A stretch of 12,281 nt of DNA. It comes from DAOVQB01 sp023128935. GTDB taxonomy: Bacteria; Eisenbacteria; RBG-16-71-46; CAIMUX01; WJJG01. The DNA is taken from positions 1-12,281 of the forward strand of contig DAOVQB010000131.1 of assembly GCA_030628905.1 (NCBI GenBank), in the 5' to 3' direction. Below the pieces are notes generated by a model. That model ran no database searches. It had not been told where the DNA came from and worked only from the letters and a program-made list of their open reading frames with translations. Of this stretch, positions 1 through 6,664 are shown piece after piece. The position numbers and the translations under genes are program-made. Position 1 is the first letter of the stretch; every line of letters begins with the position of its first letter.

Positions 1-921
1 AACTGGGCGAAAGACCGGTGTTTCGTTCCTATCTGTGTTCTGCGACTTCAGCGTCCCGGTGTCTTGTGACTGCAACCCATCGGTACCCTGTGACTGCGGT
101 CCACCGGCATCCTGCCCCTGCGGCGCAGCAGTAGCCTGCGACTGCGGCGTGCCGGTACCCTGCGACTGCAACCCACCGGTATCCTTCCACTGCGGCTCAT
201 GGGTACCCTTGGGCGGCGCTTCAGCGGGATCTTCTGATTGCGGCGCTGCGTAGTCCGGCGCTTGAGCCTCAAGCCCGCCGGACAGCGCCGGCTCGGATGT
301 CGTCTTCTCTGACGGCACCTTCTCAGACGACATCTTCTCGGATATCTTCTCGGATATCTTCTCAGGCGGCTGGCTGCCGCGCGGCGCGAGATCCGGCTGC
401 GCGGCATCCCCTCTGCGCCGGGCGGCCGCCTGTATCCTCGCCTGCGTGACCTTAGATTCCAGATCGCGCCGGCTCAAGTGCATGGCCGCCTCCAACCAGC
501 GCTCCTCGGTGGCCGGACTGGACACCTTCACAATCGCGCGCGCCTTGGTCAAGCCCAGCTCTCCCGCATGGAGGGCCTTGCGGATGAGGGGCAAGCGCTC
601 GAGGTCGATAATCAGGTGCAGATAGCGATTGACCCGGTTCGCGGTGAAGTCGAGCTCTTCGGATGCATATGCCTGGATCGAAGAGTAGCCGAGCTCGCGG
701 TAGAGGCGGCGCTCTTGAATCTCGCTGAACCAGAGAAAGACGCTTCTTTCTGCCTGGTGCATGACTGTTAGGCAGCGGCGCAGTCGGGCATGGACCTCCT
801 CTGCGGGAAGGCGACCCTGAAAGCGCAAGGGTTTGGTGGAAACCGGCACCGCATGAGCAGCAGGATCGGCGGTTTCCGCAACACGGCCCACAGGGTTGAC
901 GACAAGAGCATATAGGGACAT
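1..921 (-). CDS. HNH-endonuclease-type N-terminal domain protein, C-terminus beyond window (partial)
   Basis: An open frame of 307 codons runs from an ATG at 921 to the left edge without a stop. GGAGG at 929-933 lies 7 bases before the ATG and fixes the start. Residues 45-165 are helical and Arg/Glu/Leu-rich, with the pattern ELGYSSIQAYASEEL, then RVNRYLHLIIDLERLP, then LGLTKARAIVKVSSPATEE. As I know the family, this is the N-terminal domain found in many bacterial HNH-endonuclease proteins, where it precedes a linker and a C-terminal HNH motif. Residues 187-208 are a degenerate S-E-K-x repeat, and residues 245-298 are six to seven octapeptides of consensus G-x-P/L-Q-S-Q-x-T, together a long low-complexity linker. 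The HNH motif itself would lie outside the window, so nuclease activity is inferred. Such proteins are often multicopy and may be mobile or defence-related. A homologue without HNH remains possible. Confidence 0.72.
   Translation of the reverse strand, partial: MSLYALVVNPVGRVAETADPAAHAVPVSTKPLRFQGRLPAEEVHARLRRCLTVMHQAERSVFLWFSEIQERRLYRELGYSSIQAYASEELDFTANRVNRYLHLIIDLERLPLIRKALHAGELGLTKARAIVKVSSPATEERWLEAAMHLSRRDLESKVTQARIQAAARRRGDAAQPDLAPRGSQPPEKISEKISEKMSSEKVPSEKTTSEPALSGGLEAQAPDYAAPQSEDPAEAPPKGTHEPQWKDTGGLQSQGTGTPQSQATAAPQGQDAGGPQSQGTDGLQSQDTGTLKSQNTDRNETPVFRPV
34..201. repeat. 24-bp tandem minisatellite inside the HNH-type gene
   Basis: Seven consecutive 24-bp units start at 34, 58, 82, 106, 130, 154 and 178; the first and last are the most degenerate. 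On the plus strand the best-conserved units read GGTACCCTGYGACTGC plus 8 variable bases. Each unit encodes eight residues on the minus strand, so copy-number changes keep the frame. The array forms the disordered linker of the gene at 1-921. Confidence 0.8.
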
Positions 922-994
922 ATACAGACCTCCGAGGAGATGAAGCGAAATGGATGAAACAAGATGCTACGACTAGTTGGCCAGGTGCACAGAA

Positions 995-1276
995 CTACGC
1001 AAACCTAGCATAAACACTGGCGAACAGCAAGGTTTTTGTACAAGTATTTTCGAATTTCACGGCGATATGTTTCGCGGAAATTCTCGAGATGCCAGCCTGA
1101 TCGCCCGCGACAATCAGGACATCCCCAGGCCCAAAGACGGTGTCTCCACCGGGATGAACCCGCGCCATACCATCGGGATGCGTAATAGCCACGAAGACGA
1201 CATCCTTCTTAGTGGTGGCCTCGAATATCGCGGTCAAGAATCCCCATCTGCAAGCTGATCCGTGCAAGAGTTCCAA
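995..1276 (-). pseudogene. TrkA-C (RCK_C) domain remnant
   Basis: The minus-strand frame of 93 codons encodes VVFVAITHPDGMARV followed by HPGGDTVFGPGDVLIVAGD. This matches the core of the TrkA C-terminal (RCK_C) ligand-binding domain, where a hydrophobic strand is followed by P-x-G-D-T-x-x-x-x-G-D-x-L-x-V-x-G. Full proteins of this family are K+ uptake or channel regulators, or anion transporters, with an NAD-binding or membrane part before this domain; none is present. The only upstream starts are TTG codons (1276, 1267, 1237) without a convincing ribosome binding site, and an in-frame stop at 1382-1384 lies inside the hairpin at 1355-1383. I read it as the decayed 3' end of a transporter gene. 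A free-standing small RCK_C protein is less likely. Confidence 0.5.
1002..1030 (-). promoter_or_regulatory. Candidate promoter for the HNH-type gene
   Basis: On the minus strand, TTGCTG (1030-1025) and TAGGTT (1007-1002) are separated by 17 bases, and TGC directly before the second hexamer gives an extended -10 look. It lies about 80 bases upstream of the ATG at 921. Matches to consensus are only partial, so this is a weak call. Confidence 0.25.
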
Positions 1277-1354
1277 GGTCTTACCGGGTCCGGTGTGGCC
1301 GGCTCCACGAGGAACTCTGGCGCACTGAGGGTTTGCCTTCCGCCCTAAACCACA

Positions 1355-1383
1355 GAGCCCGGCGGAATCTTTCCGCCGGGCTC
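1355..1383. terminator. Strong 13-bp hairpin, probable bidirectional terminator
   Basis: GAGCCCGGCGGAA (1355-1367) and TTCCGCCGGGCTC (1371-1383) are perfectly complementary around a three-base loop. The plus strand continues ACCCTTTG and the minus strand TGTGGTTT, so neither side has a full U-tract. It lies downstream of the smpB-rdgB cluster and could end that transcript, or protect its 3' end. Confidence 0.55.
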
Positions 1384-1442
1384 ACCCTTTGCTGGGCACC
1401 CTCAACCCAACAAGCTAGATCGTACGCACTCCGGAGGCCCGT

Positions 1443-1469
1443 CCGGGCGGCCGCTCATTAGCCGCCCGG
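1443..1469. terminator. Second GC hairpin downstream of rdgB
   Basis: CCGGGCGGC (1443-1451) pairs perfectly with GCCGCCCGG (1461-1469) around a nine-base loop. There is no T-run on either side. It is in tandem with the hairpin at 1355-1383, 172 bases beyond the rdgB stop, so it may be part of a double transcription end. Confidence 0.4.
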
Positions 1470-1517
1470 TCTGTCGATCTGCTGTCCTCCTAGTCAGCCC
1501 GCTGCTCTTCTGGATGA

Positions 1518-1575
1518 TGCCCCCCCCAACCCAAGTCGTTAGCAACCTGTATGTGCATACACGCGGCGGGGGGCA
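1518..1575. repeat. Nested inverted repeat downstream of rdgB
   Basis: The outer arms TGCCCCCC (1518-1525) and GGGGGGCA (1568-1575) are perfectly complementary. Inside them is a second inverted repeat, TGTATG (1548-1553) and CATACA (1556-1561), with a two-base spacer. The minus strand also has a run of eight G opposite 1520-1527. It sits 66 bases after the rdgB stop and could be a 3'-end structure. Confidence 0.45.
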
Positions 1576-1640
1576 AAGGTTTCATTCCATGGGCAGACAG
1601 AGCCATCCAGGATGCCCAAGATGGATTCTCGGACACGCTC

Positions 1641-2249
1641 CTAGCGCTTCCCCGAAGTCCTCAGCCACTCCTCCAGGATCACGCGGGCCTTGCGCATGGC
1701 GTGGCCCCGGTGACTGATGCGCTGCTTCTCCGCAAGGCTCATCTCGGCAAATGTCTTGCCTGCTTCTGGGAAACAGAAGACGGGGTCATAACCGAAGCCG
1801 CCAGAGCCCCTCCTCTGCGAGAGGATGCGCCCCGCGCAGACGCCCTCCACGACTACCTCGGCGCCATCGGGGAAGACCGTGGCCACTACCGTGCGGAAGC
1901 GGGCGCCTCTCTGCGCCTCGGGGACCCCGCGGAGAGCCTCCAGCAGCTTGGCCAGGTTCTTCTCATAGCTCTGTTCCCGACCCCCGAAACGAGCACTGTG
2001 AACGCCAGGTGCCCCACCCAACGCCTCAACTTCAAGCCCCGTATCATCCGCCAGGCAAAGACAGTGGGTTGCCCGGTGCACGGCCCGAGCCTTCAGGAGG
2101 GCATTCGCCTCCAGGGTAGTGCCGGTCTCGTCCACCTCGGGCACGCCTGGAAACTCAGCTGCGCTCCTGATCTCGAGCGGGAGGTTATTGAGCGCATCCC
2201 TCAGTTCAGCAATCTTGTCCGGGTTGCGGCTTGCAAAAACCAGTTGCAC
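1641..2249 (-). CDS. rdgB: XTP/dITP diphosphatase (HAM1/RdgB family)
   Basis: This 202-residue protein hydrolyses non-canonical purine nucleoside triphosphates (ITP, dITP, XTP) to monophosphate and pyrophosphate, keeping deaminated bases out of DNA and RNA. Family motifs are complete: ASRNPDKIAEL at the N-terminus (the S/T-x-N-x-x-K nucleotide-binding motif), LADDTGLEVEALGGAPGVHS with the catalytic Asp, GSGGFGYDPVF, and SHRGHA near the C-terminus. The length is normal. The start is GTG at 2249, with GGAGG at 2254-2258 only 4 bases upstream. It is the last gene of the cluster and follows rph after 108 bases; the pair rph-rdgB is a very common bacterial arrangement. Confidence 0.97.
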   Translation of the reverse strand: MQLVFASRNPDKIAELRDALNNLPLEIRSAAEFPGVPEVDETGTTLEANALLKARAVHRATHCLCLADDTGLEVEALGGAPGVHSARFGGREQSYEKNLAKLLEALRGVPEAQRGARFRTVVATVFPDGAEVVVEGVCAGRILSQRRGSGGFGYDPVFCFPEAGKTFAEMSLAEKQRISHRGHAMRKARVILEEWLRTSGKR

Positions 2250-2357
2250 GTATCCTCCCAGGCAGGCTGGTCAAACAGCGCAGGCCCATTCACGGGAGCT
2301 ACATGCCTGCTGTCGCTCCCTCACGCGAAGCCTCACCTCATGGGACCGCTGGCATCA

Positions 2358-3149
2358 CTACCCGTCTTCGCCTTTGCCCAAAGGAGAAAGGAGCTGTGTG
2401 CCGCGGAACGGCGCCTTCGGATCTAGCCCCAGCGCGCGCGCCTGTGCCCTGAAAAGCTGCCTGAGCCCCCCGCGCGCGATTGTCAGTAGCGAGCGCAGCT
2501 GGGAATCATTGAACGGCGCGGATTCCGCCGTTCCGTGGATCCCAACGAAACGCCCGTCTCCAGCCATGAAGACGTTCATGTCCACATCGGCCGCAGCATC
2601 CTCTTCATGGTCAAGGTCACAAAGCGCTTGGCCCCGGACGATACCAACTCCAATGCCGGCGACTTGGTCCAGGATGGGAATCCAAGCGATGCGTCCCTCC
2701 TGCACCATCCAACGGCAGGCCTGGCAGAGCGCAATAAAAGCGCCGGTGACAGCCGCCGCGCGAGTTCCCCCATCGGCCTCAATGACATCGCAGTCGATCG
2801 TGATCGTGTGCTCCGGAATTCCGCAGAGATCCACAACGGAGCGCAAGCTGCGGCCGATGACACGTTGGATCTCCGCGCCACGCTCAGACGGCCGGGTGCG
2901 CGACAGGCGGTGGGGCACCGAGCGGGGGAGCATCCCATATTCCGCCGTCACCCACCCCTTTGATGTTCCTCTCAGGAAAAAGGGCTGACGGTGCTCCACG
3001 GTTGCCGAACAGACCACCCAAGTGTTTCCCGTGCGAACCGAGGATGAGCCTTCTGCCTGGCGGAGAAAGGGCGTTTCGATCTTTACCCTACGCAACTGCC
3101 TGGGACCGCGACCGTCATGTCGTGAGAACCCAGATTCATTGGAAACCAA
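2358..3149 (-). CDS. rph: Ribonuclease PH
   Basis: A phosphorolytic 3'-5' exoribonuclease that trims tRNA precursors using inorganic phosphate. Near the N-terminus it has SRHDGRGPRQLRRVKIE, then GSSSVRTGNTWVVCSATVE, GWVTAEYGMLPRSV, and the family signature CDVIEADGGTRAAAVTG, so all core elements of RNase PH are present. I place the start at a TTG (3149-3147) because AGAAGGGAGG lies 5 bases before it; an ATG 18 bases upstream (3167) has no visible ribosome binding site. From the TTG the protein is 263 residues, slightly longer than usual because of a C-terminal extension. It lies between murI and rdgB. The 5' side carries the left copy of a 65-bp duplication of the murI tail. Confidence 0.96.
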   Translation of the reverse strand: MVSNESGFSRHDGRGPRQLRRVKIETPFLRQAEGSSSVRTGNTWVVCSATVEHRQPFFLRGTSKGWVTAEYGMLPRSVPHRLSRTRPSERGAEIQRVIGRSLRSVVDLCGIPEHTITIDCDVIEADGGTRAAAVTGAFIALCQACRWMVQEGRIAWIPILDQVAGIGVGIVRGQALCDLDHEEDAAADVDMNVFMAGDGRFVGIHGTAESAPFNDSQLRSLLTIARGGLRQLFRAQARALGLDPKAPFRGTQLLSPLGKGEDG

Positions 3150-3155
3150 GTTGCC

Positions 3156-3288
3156 CTCCCTTCTCATCGCTTATACGAGGGCAGATCGCTCTGATCCACA
3201 ACCGTTACCGACTCAAGCTGCTCCCTACTCACCGCTCATACCAAGGCAGATCGCTCTGATCCACAACCGTTACCGACTCAAGCTGCTC
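3156..3288. repeat. 65-bp tandem duplication of the murI 3' end
   Basis: Bases 3181-3223 and 3246-3288 are an identical 43-bp sequence at an offset of 65. The similarity continues leftwards over about 25 more bases with five mismatches (3156-3180 against 3221-3245). The right copy is the coding end of murI (last residues and stop); the left copy is non-coding leader before rph. The unequal conservation, a perfect core and diverged flank, is unusual for a simple recent duplication. Confidence 0.85.
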
Positions 3289-4125
3289 TCCGAGGAAGGC
3301 GCTCCCGATTGACTCAAACCGCTGGGCGGTGTCGGACACAAAGACGCGGCAGATCCCCCCGTGGGCCCTCGGATTCTCCGCGCCTGTTCTGCGGAGCAGC
3401 GCAGCTGTCTCGCGAGCGGTCTCCTCAGCTGAGTCGACCAACCGTATCGATGCGCCCACAACCTGCGAGATCACATTGCGGAGCATCGGGTAGTGTGTGC
3501 AACCGAGGATCAGCGTGTCGATGCCGTCGCGCATTACGGGATCCAGATAATGATGGGCTACAAGATGAGGCACGTCGCCATCCACCCATCCCTCCTCAGC
3601 CAGAGGAACGAACAAGGGACAGGACTGTTGCGCGATGAAGAGCTCTCCGTCTGCTTTGCGAAGCGCCCTTTCATAGGCGCCACTGCCGATCGTCGCCTCC
3701 GTGCCGACCACGCCCACGCGCCTGCTGCGGGAGGCCTTGAGTGCGGCGGCGACACCCGGCAGGATAACGCCGATCATCGGGACCGACACCGTCTCCTGCA
3801 AGACCGGTAGAGCGATCGCACTAGCGGTGTTGCAGGCCACCACAACCAGCTTGACATCTCGCCGGCTGAGGAAGATCAGGCTCTCGCGCGAGAAACGGAT
3901 CACCGTCTCAGGCGACTTGGTGCCGTAGGGCACACGCGCCGTGTCGCCGAAGTACAGGATGTCTTCGCCCGGCAGGCAGCGCCTTAGCTCGCGGACAACT
4001 GTCAGGCCGCCGATGCCGGAGTCAAAGACACCGATGGGCCTAGCGCGAAGCCCTCCGGGGTCATTCAGATCCGTCCCGGTCTTACTTGATGATTTATCTG
4101 TCATAGTCAGCGGCCTGCCTCGCAT
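3229..4125 (-). CDS. murI: Glutamate racemase
   Basis: It interconverts L- and D-glutamate for peptidoglycan stem peptides in the cytoplasm. The sequence shows IGVFDSGIGGLTVVREL, LYFGDTARVPYGTKS, VVACNTASAIALPV with the first catalytic Cys, and LILGCTHYPML with the second, so it should be active. The total length is close to the family norm. Two ATG starts are possible, 4125 and 4104 (MTDKSSSK). Both lie within the 38-bp tandem array and neither has a strong ribosome binding site; a variable 20-30 residue N-terminal segment precedes the first domain strand. The good GGAGG site nearest upstream is in the GerMN gene end at 4264-4270, about 140 bases away. Its 3' end is duplicated downstream. 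Neighbours GerMN and rph fit a cell-wall/RNA housekeeping operon. Confidence 0.96.
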   Translation of the reverse strand: MRGRPLTMTDKSSSKTGTDLNDPGGLRARPIGVFDSGIGGLTVVRELRRCLPGEDILYFGDTARVPYGTKSPETVIRFSRESLIFLSRRDVKLVVVACNTASAIALPVLQETVSVPMIGVILPGVAAALKASRSRRVGVVGTEATIGSGAYERALRKADGELFIAQQSCPLFVPLAEEGWVDGDVPHLVAHHYLDPVMRDGIDTLILGCTHYPMLRNVISQVVGASIRLVDSAEETARETAALLRRTGAENPRAHGGICRVFVSDTAQRFESIGSAFLGEQLESVTVVDQSDLPWYER

Positions 4126-4253
4126 GGTTGATGGCCTGTTATTGACAGCGGCCTGTCTCGCATGGCTGATGGTCTGTCATGGCCAGCGGCCTGTCTTTCA
4201 TGGTTGATGGTCTGTTATTGACAGCGGTCTGTCTCGCATGGCTGATGGTCTGT
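4102..4253. repeat. Four 38-bp tandem units over the murI start
   Basis: Units are 4102-4139, 4140-4177, 4178-4215 and 4216-4253. Units 2 and 4 differ at a single base, and units 1 and 3 resemble each other more than their neighbours, giving a 76-bp higher-order period. Each unit contains a minus-strand ATG (first bases at 4125, 4163, 4201 and 4239). The array begins directly after the GerMN stop codon and ends at the murI ATG at 4104. The period is not a multiple of three. Confidence 0.9.
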
Positions 4254-4256
4254 CTG

Positions 4257-4958
4257 TCACCATGTTCCTCCAAACATCGCCGGACGGTACGTCCAATCGA
4301 GCGGCATCACCCTTCTGAGCAAGCCACTCGATTCCCCATCAATGAGCACACGCACGCCCTTGATCTCCGGAAAGGCCGTGCACAGCGTGCGGGTGAGCGA
4401 AGCCATTATGGACCACTCCAGATAGTCCCCCTCCGGGAGAAGCCACTTGAGCGACCCGCCGAAGTTGACATAGACGATGCCGGAACTCGAGATGAAGAAA
4501 TCCAGGACCGTCACGTCCGCCGGCCAGGGAGAAGCTCCCTCACAGATCGGTCCTGCCAGCAGCGCATCGATCGCCTTTCGCGCATCGGTCTCCAGCGCTC
4601 CCGTGCAGGGCAGCAGGCGGGTTTCCTCAACCAGATCGTCCCCCGTTGGAGAGGCGAAATAGACCCGCAGCGCGCCGAGCGGAACCTGCCCCACGTCCAC
4701 ACTCACGGGCTTGGAGGGCGCAAAGGATTCCGGCACAAGTGTTCTCAGCAGCCATAGCGCGAGTAGCAGCAGCCCCGCCATACCAACAAGGATCAAGAAC
4801 CATCCCCGCCGTTTGCGACCCCCGCCCTTGCGGCTGTGCTCTTTCCGGCGGATGATTTGCTGCCGGATGTCAGCGTCTGCCAGCATGACCCGCTCTTCCT
4901 GCGTCACAGCATTCCGCTGCGTCTTTCCAGGCGGCTGTTGTTTTCGTTCATGGCTCAT
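4257..4958 (-). CDS. Membrane-anchored GerMN domain protein
   Basis: The protein has 233 residues. Residues 1-51 are polar and very basic, with QQIIRRKEHSRKGGGRKRR before the membrane segment; residues 52-72 are a single hydrophobic helix, which predicts an N-in, C-out anchor. Residues 97-213 fit the GerMN (sporulation/germination) domain: LRVYFASPTGDDLVEE, then DARKAIDALLAGP, then VLDFFISSSGIVYVNFGGSL, then FPEIKGVRVLIDGE. The GerMN domain occurs in many non-sporulating bacteria next to amidase and murI-rph-rdgB genes, where it is thought to act at the cell wall; its biochemical role is unknown. The ATG at 4958 has only a weak GGGTAAG upstream. The stop codon at 4257-4259 abuts the 38-bp tandem array. 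Confidence 0.85.
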   Translation of the reverse strand: MSHERKQQPPGKTQRNAVTQEERVMLADADIRQQIIRRKEHSRKGGGRKRRGWFLILVGMAGLLLLALWLLRTLVPESFAPSKPVSVDVGQVPLGALRVYFASPTGDDLVEETRLLPCTGALETDARKAIDALLAGPICEGASPWPADVTVLDFFISSSGIVYVNFGGSLKWLLPEGDYLEWSIMASLTRTLCTAFPEIKGVRVLIDGESSGLLRRVMPLDWTYRPAMFGGTW

Positions 4959-5052
4959 GCGTTCTTACCCAACAAGGAAATTTGCTGGCCGCTTCAAGCA
5001 GACACTGCAGCTTCCGCTACTCCACGCGCAGGATCGGCCCGGGCAGGCCGGC

Positions 5053-6651
5053 TCACATCCTCTCCTCTGACCGCGGGATGAGAAAACTCCCGAGCGCCCG
5101 CGCTACAGCGGAGACGAGGCAGTCTATGGTCTGTCCCGCGTTCTCGTGACCAGGCGTTGTCCCGCTGTTCAAATCACCGATGTAGAGAATCGCCCCGGGC
5201 ATGTCCAGCCCCTCTAGGAACGCCACCGGCCAGTGTGGCCGGCGAATCGCCGCCTTCGGGAACTCCCTCTGCAAGCAGAACGCGAGCAACCAGGCCAGAT
5301 CACCTGTCCCTTCCGCGTGCGATGCACCAACGCTCTCCCACCGGCGCAGGCCTAAAGGCAATCCACCGGCACTACGCTCCTCCTTCGAAACCCCGGGTGG
5401 CGCACCCTGCCCCCCTTTCTCATCCAGCGGGGTGAGTGGCCGCTCTCCAGGGCGGCTGGGTGCAGTCACAATCCGGCACCCCGGAAGCCACTTGTCCCCC
5501 GCCATGTCAAACCGAAGGCAGAGACACGCACCCCCGCCGCGCGCATTGGCCTCAGGGACCCAACCCGAATCCTTCGAGTCCTCAATCACCACAACGCGGA
5601 GACCAAGGCGTTCTTCCAGGACTGTCTTGACGCGCGTCCCAATCGCGCGCAGGAAGCCCCGCCGGTCCCCTCCCGCATAGGCGCCGGCCTTTTCTCTTGG
5701 GAGAACCAGTACGACCGCCCCTTCCCGGTTCAGTTCATCTGCGCGCGCAGCAGCGCTCCAGGGATGGTATGTCCTGTACTTGAGATCACCGGCATTGGCC
5801 GAAAGCGTGAGCGTGAGTTCCCCGGGATCTGTCCGCCATTGCAGCCGCCACGCCCTGACAGAGGAATCCACACGGAATAGGAACTCGGTCCCTTTGACAT
5901 TGGGCCCGATGGCATAGAGACGGGCCCCATCTCGTCGCTGGGCTCGCGGCGGGTCCAGCGGATCGACGAAGACGCCCGGAATATCCACCGAGAGACCGCC
6001 GATCCCGTCGGTCTCGAAGGTGGCCTCCGGCTGCTCAGGAATACGCCATTTGATGTATGTCCGATTGCCCACCTGCTGCATCTGCATGGGTGGTGCGGGT
6101 GGCCCCAGTGCACGCTGGATGAGATACAGCGAGTCTGCCTTGAAGAGAAACGTGTCCGAGAGAATCGAGTCCACCACCATGGGCAAAAAATCCAAAGGTA
6201 GCAGGAGACGGTTGCCGAGATAGAGCACCGGCGGCGCCATTTGATAGGCTGTCTCCCCGCAGTGGATGACCTCACCGCCAACGACGAATCCAAAACTCAG
6301 ACTGTCAATCCGCAGTTCCCCGCGCAAGAGAGCCGGGTCCCAGAACAGCGTAGCCCCGAGGGCAGCGCAGGCATGTTCCACAGGCCAGTAGTAGTTCCTT
6401 CCATATGACAGAAGCGAGTCCCAGTATGCCGGGCGCCCATCGGCAAAGATGAGCCCGAGGTATCTAGGACCAGGCCTAGGGGGCAGCAAAAAGGGCGCGC
6501 GCAGAGCGACACTGCCCGATTCCACATCACGCGGCGCTCCCAAGTCCGGCGGGAGAAGGAAATCCTCATCGCCGGCGTGGATCCCCGTTGCCTCTCCCAC
6601 GGAAACCGCGCCAGCGAGCCCGAGGAAACACATGAGGACAGCAAGCCGCAT
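5053..6651 (-). CDS. Secreted amidase_3-like protein lacking catalytic residues
   Basis: From the ATG at 6651 (14 bases after the smpB stop) the protein has 532 residues and begins with a signal peptide, MRLAVLMCFLGLAGAVSVG. Residues about 60-180 resemble a copper-amine-oxidase-N-like stalk (HACAALGATLFWDPALL, GNRLLLPLDFLPMVV). Residues about 215-290 resemble an AMIN-type beta domain (GGLSVDIPGVFVDP, GELTLTLSAN). Residues about 310-525 follow the fold of N-acetylmuramoyl-L-alanine amidase (Amidase_3), which normally cuts the amide bond between MurNAc and the stem peptide. The usual D-P-G-H-G-G reads VLPREKAG, the S-x-H strand reads CLRFDM, and the catalytic v-E-x-G-F strand reads LYIGDLN, so zinc ligands and catalytic Glu appear to be absent. 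An alternative upstream ATG at 6726 would overlap smpB. I infer a periplasmic binding or regulatory role. Confidence 0.75.
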   Translation of the reverse strand: MRLAVLMCFLGLAGAVSVGEATGIHAGDEDFLLPPDLGAPRDVESGSVALRAPFLLPPRPGPRYLGLIFADGRPAYWDSLLSYGRNYYWPVEHACAALGATLFWDPALLRGELRIDSLSFGFVVGGEVIHCGETAYQMAPPVLYLGNRLLLPLDFLPMVVDSILSDTFLFKADSLYLIQRALGPPAPPMQMQQVGNRTYIKWRIPEQPEATFETDGIGGLSVDIPGVFVDPLDPPRAQRRDGARLYAIGPNVKGTEFLFRVDSSVRAWRLQWRTDPGELTLTLSANAGDLKYRTYHPWSAAARADELNREGAVVLVLPREKAGAYAGGDRRGFLRAIGTRVKTVLEERLGLRVVVIEDSKDSGWVPEANARGGGACLCLRFDMAGDKWLPGCRIVTAPSRPGERPLTPLDEKGGQGAPPGVSKEERSAGGLPLGLRRWESVGASHAEGTGDLAWLLAFCLQREFPKAAIRRPHWPVAFLEGLDMPGAILYIGDLNSGTTPGHENAGQTIDCLVSAVARALGSFLIPRSEERM

Positions 6652-6664
6652 CCTGAACACGCCC

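Larger units (their letters stand above)
922..1640. other. Gene-poor interval with a TrkA-C remnant and several hairpins
   Basis: No intact gene is visible between the start of the HNH-type gene and the end of rdgB. The interval holds, from right to left, a nested inverted repeat at 1518-1575, a GC hairpin at 1443-1469, a strong hairpin at 1355-1383, a TrkA-C-like coding remnant at 995-1276 and a weak candidate promoter at 1002-1030. Short open frames on the plus strand here lack ribosome binding sites and recognisable sequence. Confidence 0.6.

Noticed and set aside
35..253. Plus-strand Cys/Pro-rich frame with C-D-C repeats
   Set aside because: It is the antisense reading of the 24-bp linker repeats in the minus-strand gene at 1-921, which has a ribosome binding site and a family domain.
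1551..2426. Plus-strand 291-codon open frame
   Set aside because: It lies antisense to rdgB, whose family motifs are complete; the plus-strand product has no recognisable sequence.
2119..2988. Plus-strand 289-codon open frame
   Set aside because: Antisense shadow of rph and the rdgB start in GC-rich sequence; Ser/Pro/Arg-rich without motifs.
3156..3288. Attachment site or target-site duplication of a mobile element
   Set aside because: The copies are directly tandem with nothing inserted between them, and no integrase or transposase is in the window.
4102..4253. CRISPR array
   Set aside because: The 38-bp units are directly adjacent with no unique spacers, and no cas genes are present; it is a simple tandem repeat.
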